From positions 3,282,762 through 3,346,761 of the forward strand of contig CP137674.1 in the NCBI GenBank assembly GCA_037976565.1: a stretch of 64,000 bases of DNA, in the 5' to 3' direction. Shown piece by piece: positions 56,930 to 64,000 of the stretch. Positions within the stretch are counted from its first letter, which is position 1; each line of letters begins with the position of its first letter. The notes beneath the pieces were generated by a model. The model saw only the letters and a program-made list of their open reading frames with translations, ran no database searches and was not told the origin of the DNA. The position numbers and the translations under genes were made by a program. Source of the stretch: Mesocentrotus franciscanus. Its lineage: Eukaryota > Echinodermata > Echinoidea > Camarodonta > Strongylocentrotidae.

Positions 56930-59900
56930 TTCATCAGGTATTTGTAAGCATATCGTCTGTTGAGCCACAAGGGAGTTAACTCTGTGTTAAAACCAGAAGA
57001 TGACAATCAAGATGATGATTCACAGCATTTCTATGGTGCTATATCTTTTTTTTAAATCTCAGGTGCAGGCTCCTCCAGTCAAGTCAATATTTTCCCATTT
57101 GCTAAAAATAAAGAAGTTTTGAGGCATGATTTTAAGTGTTCTAGATTGTCTATCTCACAAAAAGAGGAAGGGGATGAGTTCCACAAACGAGGAGCAATGG
57201 ATGGGAAGACACCGTCTCCATTGATGACTGCAACTGACCCCATCAAGATGATCAAAAGGAATCATCTGGGTAGAATTCCCTTTCATCACTTTCAAATCAA
57301 GCAGTATTTAAAGTGACCATTTTAATAATAATAATAATATTGGATTCTTATATAGCGCACGTATCCACCTTGCAAGGTGCTCAAGGCGCTCCAATATTAC
57401 CCAGCTATGCTAGGCTGCCGATTTCGGCGCTCACAGTATTCAAGGAATTTGTCTGCTGAGAGCCAGAAGGGCATAAACTAATGTAAACTGGATATTTCAT
57501 TATTCAGTTTACATTATTATATTACATTATAAACTAATGTAAACTAAAAGAACACCTTTTAGGCTCTCAGAAAAACAAAAGGTATATAGTCTTGAAAAAG
57601 CACTTCTACAGCCCTATATCTACATGTAATTAACCCATTTGTTATGTGTCTCATTTATCTAAGATTCCTTTAGAGCAAAGGGTCATAGAAACAGTTTTCA
57701 TCTGACTGGCCCCAGTCGCATCAAAATATTCAGCAAGGAAATTCCAAAATTATATATAAATTGTACTCATTAACCCATTAAAATAATTTGTAGTACATAA
57801 AACAACCCAAAACACTCCTCAACATGATGTAACAGAATAACTCTACAAAAGGTTGTGTGTGTTTTTTAAAGTTGATATTCATAGAAGAGCCCTAAACATG
57901 GAGATATTCATATCTACAGAAAGCTTATAAGCCATACAATGAGCTTGGATGACATTCAAACAATATAACACTTCCGAAAAAGCGAAATTAGGGTGAAAAC
58001 AATCACCCTATTCTCTGGGACAAATTTGCCCTATTGTCATCCGAAACGGCCTTTAGCTGTGACGTAGGAAAAGGGAGGCGTGGCTAGTGTGCCACTTCCG
58101 GGTATATAGTAGAATGCATGTATAACATTATAAGGCTGAAAACACAGCTTCAACTTATGTGTTATTTTACCCTTACTATAGAATAAATTATAATACAACA
58201 TCGTTTGTAAGTTACTTCTCATTAATATTTCCATCTTGATATTCTAAGAAATGTATTATTTGTGAAATAAAAACGTTGAAAAATGGGGAAAAAGAAGGTG
58301 AAACTATGGCTGTGTCCCGGCTTTGTTGTACAGCAAGCCTGCATATATTATGGGGATTTGGGTGCCGGCGATTTTTACCACCATGTAGTTTCACTTTGAC
58401 ATATCAGTCGGAGACTTAATTCACCTCTTCCACTATGAAAAAAACAGTTAGTATTGATTTGATCATTATTATGAATAAAATAAAATTCAAACAAATCGAA
58501 GAATATTTCATTTAGTCGATCGTATCATGGCTAGATTAGCTGGAAAAATCGAGGCGATTCTGCTGTTGTTACGATTCATCTGCGAGTAGTGCGGCTCTTG
58601 GCAGCCGCATTACCTACACGGCTGATCGCTGATTGAATTTAGTATCGCTGGCGGATTTACATTACCTGCGCGCACATCAAAACACACGTAAACGTGACTG
58701 CACTGCACACCGCACACACACGGTGCTACACGCTTGCATTTCAGTCGCGATAGACGAAACCCTTACGAAACCAAAACGGCGAGAAATACACTATTCTATG
58801 TAATTATAGTTATCGACAAATGAAAATGGAGAAGAAACATTATTCATTGTTATGTCAAAGCAAATTCCACCTCGGAACATGATTCTACTAAAGGTAATTT
58901 TGTTTTGAAACACAGCTAGGTTGATTTTTCATACTATCTCCGTGTACATACAGCTCAGCTGGCAAGCTAAAGCCGGTGAAAAAGTTGAGTTGTAAACAGT
59001 TATTTTACGGATATTGTCACTTTTTCAATGCCAATAATGACATGAATATTGACATTAGGATATGTTTCAGGACGGGAGAGGACAACTGTATGTCAGATAT
59101 TGACCATTCAGGCAATATCAATCGTTTTGAGAGAGTGGAACTGACATCCACTCTATGAACATTTGTGTGTAGATCGCAGTTATAGTCTCTATAGCTGCGT
59201 GAAGCATATCCCGGCTCTGACGTCACTCACAAAGCCACTTTCCCTTAGGCGATTTCTTAGGTCAGGATAGAGTCAATTTAGTGAAATTTGATTTTCATAA
59301 AACACAAAACTGTACACTTTCGTGGCATGTTAGCTGCGTAAATTGCTTTAATAACTCATTCAATTATAAAATAAACTATATTTATTTGATTTTATTTCCT
59401 ATAAGTATCAACTTTAAGCTAAAACAAAACAATACATCATTCCATATAACTCCGCCTTCACACATTCATTTAAAACTCCTCCCAAAAGTACATTGACTCT
59501 CGAACTACTTGAAAGCACACCTTGAATTAGCAGCATACATTGTAATTATTACAATTGAACAAAGAGAGGAAATACATTCAGGTTATTATAGTTTGGTTTT
59601 ATTTCTCAACTGTCCAATTTCAATGAAAAGCAAAGGCACTGCGAAAGTACAGTGAACTTGTCATCTATGTACCTTCATTCAAGTTTGTATACTATACATA
59701 AAACAGCATGAGTTGAGGTCAACATGTCAAATAAATTACATGTAGGCACTAAACTTGGGATGGTTGTACTCCCCAAATTGATATTACATGCGTAACAATA
59801 CATATATTTTTTAATTACTCACAAAATATGACATCATATGATGTGATGGTGGAAATACAGGATCATCAAGTATTCTAGCTGTACAAAGGACAAACACCTG

Positions 59901-60350
59901 TGCTAATTGTTTCTATTGTTTCATTTACCTGATGAAGTAATTACAAGTGACTGCAAATGCACAGTACATTTGAATGATATGTTCATCTAATTTGTAGGTC
60001 GAATTCCTGCACGTTTTGTGGAATAATCTGTCATAATCCACCTGTACCATCTATTTCCTTTGAAGGAAACAAGAAGACGGATACAGCCTTAAAATCATTT
60101 TCACAAAGTATGATTTGCCTAATGTCTAGTTCAGATTTTAAAGTACAATGCCCTAATGAGCTACGTTATATCCTGTATGACATATGATATACCAAACTAC
60201 TTTCATTAAGCTTCCAATGCCATTGATAATGAGAACAAAGTCAATGGTTATGTAGTATATTCACAAAGTGAGGTTGTCTGATCAAAAAATAATTTATAAC
60301 AGTACTTTTTATTGATTTTATTGAGCAAAACGTCACATGAGATATGTAGA
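56930..60350. other. Intergenic sequence without recognised genes
   Basis: Only a repeat fragment (57330-57490) is recognised. A stretch at about 58550-58790 is richer in CG dinucleotides and CA repeats than its surroundings and could be a regulatory region. No coding frame with recognisable protein was found. Confidence 0.45.
57330..57490 (+). repeat. TATATAGCGC-type interspersed repeat fragment
   Basis: An AAT microsatellite is followed by GGATTCTTATATAGCGC and AAGGTGCTCAAGGCGCT. I recognise this motif combination only as a generic dispersed repeat of marine invertebrates, and I did not find a second full copy here. Confidence 0.35.
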
Positions 60351-60354
60351 TATT

Positions 60355-60357
<3 letters not shown>

Positions 60358-60392
<35 letters not shown>
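60358..60392. repeat. AT microsatellite
   Basis: An AT dinucleotide run in the upstream flank. Confidence 0.8.
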
Positions 60393-60394
<2 letters not shown>

Positions 60395-61103
60395 GGCCAT
60401 ACCATATTCTTATTGTTCCAAGATTGCTTCATTTTAAGTAAAGTCCTTCGGATCAGATATTTCTTGTAACAGCCTTGTGTCAGATCTTCCAATCTTTCAT
60501 AAAACTATATTACCAAACTTTATGTTTCCTAACTTTGTCTTTTTTATTCCTTGTAAGTGATCCGTTTGATGTTCACCTTTGGACCAATATGATGTACTGT
60601 AATGGAAATTATCAAATCCTGGTTACAGATTTCACAACCGTTACATTCCATTACATGTTGCTAATCACGATTAAATCATGGATCTAAATCCTTCCTCAAG
60701 TGGGAGCAACTGGTTCAAAGCTCAAAGAAGTTACACAATTGATTATCTCCATCAAATAAGATAACATTTGAAGAGTCATTCTTGAGAAAATAGTTGCAAG
60801 ATTATTGCACAATTATATGTAATAAAAGGATAATCATTGCAAGATTTTCCTGGAGGAGAGATATTGCCTAACTCTGTGATGTGCATCAATTACTAAACAA
60901 CTTGATTTCTAGATCATTCTCATTAACATTAGTATGCAATCTACTTCTCACACATCCAAACAAGATTTTTATGATGTAACATTATGATAGAACTCATATG
61001 GGGGTTACATATTATTGTTTCCAGGAGGTTGAGTTGTATACTTTTAACTGACATTGTATGAATGCATAGTGAGCAAAGCAAGATGTTTCTTATTTCTTCA
61101 CTT

Positions 61104-61487
61104 AAAGGTATAGACCAGTTTTGGAAACGCCCCCCTCTCAAAAAATGAAATGGAAGCTCTTATTACCAATCATGTGAAAGAATATGTTTTGACTAATACG
61201 TGATGATACAAATTTTGCCGGGAAACCGCCTATTAATTGATATATTTGGTTAATTATCCTATCTATCTGGACTGGATCTAGATATAGGGTAGTCCCATAT
61301 ACATCTTTCTGTGTACAGTGCTTGTAACTTTACCAAGACTGGGCCAAATTTCTTATCATTTTGATGATTCCAGAACCTTGCAGTACACACCCAATACTTA
61401 TATGCTAGTTGATCAACCTTTTCTGATCAATGCCCCAACGTTTCTTTCACAATGCAATCGCATGACCAGAACTAGTCTATACCTTTA
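61104..61487. mobile_element. MITE with AAAGGTATAGACCAG terminal inverted repeats
   Basis: AAAGGTATAGACCAGTTTTG at the left end is mirrored by the complement of CAGAACTAGTCTATACCTTT at the right end. There are two or three mismatches over 20 bp. The roughly 340-bp interior has no coding potential. A TTA next to the left end may be part of a short target duplication. Confidence 0.65.
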
Positions 61488-61534
61488 GGGGTGGGGGTTC
61501 TTTTTTTAAAGTCACGTGTTAAAGGTAGTGTATC

Positions 61535-61844
61535 CCTTTTAGACTCCACAGAACAATTTAAATCACAGTTGAAAGCGTATCTATTTATCTGATGTTTAAG
61601 TTTCATTACCCAAAGAACTATAATATGTTGAACTGTTTTATGTATATATGTATCTGTTTATCCAATATTGAATTTCTGTTTATATAATATTTGAATTCCT
61701 GTTTTTCAAAGATTTAAGTTCAATTACGTGTAGAAATATTATCTGTTGAACTGTTTTGTGTAATCTGCATATTCCTGTTTGTCGCGCTTTGATCGAAAGT
61801 TTTGGATACGTGCACATTATAAATTCATATTATTATTATTATTT
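61535..61844 (+). mobile_element. LINE 3' fragment with ATT tail
   Basis: The plus-strand frame DSTEQFKSQLKAYLFI near 61545 resembles the last residues of CR1/jockey-type LINE proteins. It is followed by a non-coding tail and an ATT microsatellite at about 61827-61843. Only the 3' end is present. Confidence 0.5.
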
Positions 61845-62345
61845 TGCAGCCAACATCAAATTCTGTAGAACTTTGCAGGAATTATGAATATGTCACGTAT
61901 GTCCTATCTGTGAAATTTAAACGTTAGCAGTGTCCTAATATTCAAATTATGCAAGGAAACCCTTTTACTTGCTAGACTTCACTGTCAGACACTATTGAGT
62001 GACTGACTGACTTCTTTTTTTCTTTGGTAATAACATACATAAAATGAGCTGTAAAGGGTACATGAGCATTTGTCTACATCAATAAACCCACTTCTTGTAA
62101 TGGTCCAAAATTAAAATGCGCAGCACAAAACGTATAACCATTCGGTACAAGGGTCTGAAAATCAGACTATTTAATTAAACGAGCGCGCTCGCTAAATTCG
62201 ATTCGACAACTAATGGTTGTTATTTTCCTGCAAAAAGACATTTTCAAGCCCTTTTGTTTTGAGGGAAGTTCTAAATTAGCATTATCTTTCAAATGCCGTT
62301 GGAATTTAACCTTTTCACATTTTGGGCCTGCAAATGGGACATACA
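61845..62345 (-). mobile_element. Interspersed repeat R1, copy 2
   Basis: Reverse-complement counterpart of 29104-29600, with moderate divergence and small indels. It abuts an ATT microsatellite that ends a LINE fragment on its left. Confidence 0.7.
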
Positions 62346-62587
62346 TGTGTACATTTGTCCCTGACATGATTTTTGTGCCCCAAAGTTTAATATACTTATA
62401 ATATGTTTAAATTTGTTAATCTGAACAACTGTATTATTTAAAGTCTTTGAGAGATACTCTACCTGGACAACCAAGGAGTTACCACACCTCCTTGAGAAAA
62501 CTATCCAAAGGGCTATTACACCTGGAAAATGACTTATCTAAGAAAATAACTACAAAGTACCCTCTGTCAACCCCTATTTTAAGGCAT

Positions 62588-62623
62588 CTTGTATTGTAAA
62601 GGGCAATTTATGAATTTATGATC
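62588..62623 (+). repeat. 36-bp direct repeat, left of MITE
   Basis: Begins CTTGTATTGTAAAGGGCAAT and ends TTATGATC. It is identical to 62914-62949. Confidence 0.8.
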
Positions 62624-62913
62624 TGGGGGGTGTTTCACAAAGACTAAGATCGACTTTAAGTTGGACTTAAGTATAACAGGCCGTTCATGACAATGGTTGC
62701 TATCCCAATTGGTCTCTAAATTATAATCTTTAGATAATATTTTTTCCTTCAATAATGAATTATCAAAAATGTAAGTTTTGTAGATTTTTACCATGATTTG
62801 TACATCCCTTGAGAGACCAATGCCAGTAAATAATGATAGCAAACAATGGCATGAACGGCCTGTTATACTCAAGTCCAACTTAAAGTCGATCTTAGTCTTT
62901 GTGAAACACCCCC
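62624..62913. mobile_element. MITE with long inverted repeats, flanked by 36-bp direct repeats
   Basis: An inverted repeat of about 65 bp beginning GGGGGTGTTTCACAAAGACT and reaching AACAGGCCGTTCATG lies at both ends around a short AT-rich centre. The element is bracketed by the same 36 bp at 62588-62623 and 62914-62949. Non-coding. Confidence 0.75.
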
Positions 62914-62949
62914 CTTGTATTGTAAAGGGCAATTTATGAATTTATGATC
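62914..62949 (+). repeat. 36-bp direct repeat, right of MITE
   Basis: Second identical copy of the 36-bp flank, immediately right of the inverted-repeat element. Confidence 0.8.
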
Positions 62950-62954
62950 AGCAC

Positions 62955-63045
62955 CATTTTGTTGTTGTTGAGTTTGTTGTTGTTGTTGAGTTTGTTGTTG
63001 TTGTTGAGTTTGTTGTTGTTGTTGTTTTCATTGTTGTTGTAGTTT
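62955..63045. repeat. TTG microsatellite with higher-order GAG interruptions
   Basis: TTG runs interrupted at regular intervals by GAGTTTG, giving a longer unit of about 21 bp repeated three times. Confidence 0.75.
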
Positions 63046-64000
63046 CCGTTGTCATTGTTGCATTGTTCACTACCAGAATCAAGGATGGCAATTGGCCTAG
63101 GGATAGTCTTTAAGTTGGGTGTAGTCTGACCGGTAAATTTCCATCATGGAGCTACCCCAAGATACCATAGATGGGTTACGATTAAGGACTTCATGATAAT
63201 CTTCTAGGGGGAGGTGGTATTCCATGGGGCAGGTATCATAGAATTGTGAGGTTCTGTTTGACAAAAACAACACCCTGACCTTTCGTAGACCTACAGGTAC
63301 ACACACAGTACAAGGTCTTTCTTACTTACTATCGCATATCAGCACAAGCTATACATGTAGATAACTTTTTTAACAATTATGGCCCACTGCCAAAGTAAAT
63401 CATAAAATCGTTCCTCTTTTAATCAAAAAGTACCCACCGATTAATCTATCAAAGTGAATTACCTTCAAGGCGTTCTCTTTTTGTTCATTCCTTTTATATG
63501 AAATCCTTATTCTTCTCAAATGGCTAAAATTTATCACTGAATATGCAAAATGACCTGATAATGTTCTTTTATAATTTCTTATGTTATATACCATCACACT
63601 CAAACTTTGTTAAGATGGTTACAGGGTTTAATGTACCCTTTAATTATCATGCTCATTCCCTGCTCTTTAATTAGAAAGGAGAGAAGTTTGACCAAGAATG
63701 AAGACTTGACCTAGCTGAAGACTTGACCTAGCTGAAGTCTTAAGGAATTTCTCCACACAAAAAAATATTAGCAATACATGCTAAAAGCTCATGTATATTA
63801 TTCAGAAATGATGAGTCTTTAGATTCAAAGATGCTTCGTCATGTACAGGTATGCCAAAGTGAGTAAATACAGTTTGATCCTAGTCATGTCAACAACTCTT
63901 GAAAAAGTGATCACTGGAATGTGGAAATGTACATACAGGTACATGTGGGGTTGAAAGGATAGGTTATAGTTATAGGATGGTCATGTTTCATAAAATATTC

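Noticed and set aside
58284..58401. Short plus-strand ORF MGKKKVKLWLCPGFVV...
   Set aside because: Only 38 codons, no homology recognised, no splice context.
1..64000. CRISPR arrays, operons, prophage or other prokaryotic systems
   Set aside because: Spliceosomal introns, SINEs and LINEs show animal nuclear DNA. The repeats are microsatellites, MITEs and coding repeats.

Overview
The window is animal nuclear DNA: AT-rich, with short coding exons flanked by GT/AG splice sites, long introns, tRNA-derived SINEs, LINE relics, MITE-like inverted-repeat elements and many microsatellites. The gene content and repeats suggest an invertebrate deuterostome, most likely an echinoderm. That placement is an inference, because no rRNA or other phylogenetic marker is present.

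The window is dominated by two head-to-tail copies, both on the minus strand, of one giant secreted lipid-transport gene of the large lipid transfer protein family (apolipophorin / apolipoprotein B / vitellogenin relatives). Copy A (50456 down to 23382) is complete. I assembled 28 coding exons by splice sites and intron phase, giving about 5,356 residues once four small indels are allowed for. Its order is: signal peptide, vitellogenin-N-type lipid-transfer module, a dibasic cleavage-like site near residue 786, beta-rich middle domains, a 4.9-kb exon of 35-residue beta repeats, alpha-helical tracts in which N-glycosylation sequons recur every 11 residues, a charged helical exon, a von Willebrand D domain, a degenerate von Willebrand A domain and a cysteine-containing tail. 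Copy B (15873 down to base 1) has the same first 19 exons plus the first 4.0 kb of the giant exon, then leaves the window at its left edge with an open frame.

The copies are almost identical, introns included, from the window edge to exon 3. Identity is highest in the giant exon. Their introns 1 and 2, exons 1 and 2 and promoters are strongly diverged. This pattern suggests recent gene conversion, or a recent duplication, laid over older 5' ends. Copy A carries four frame-disrupting indels (-1, -2, +1, -1) that copy B lacks where it can be compared. They are either assembly errors or early decay.

Layout: 1-15873 copy B; 15874-23381 intergenic DNA with the copy B promoter, a decayed L1/Tx1-like LINE (about 17430-20160), another LINE 3' end, a CT-rich low-complexity block and the copy A 3' UTR; 23382-50456 copy A; 50457-64000 upstream flank with the copy A promoter, several SINEs and MITEs, and one candidate terminal exon of an unrelated minus-strand gene (56537-56630). 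I found no prokaryotic features, CRISPR arrays, rRNA or convincing stand-alone tRNA genes.
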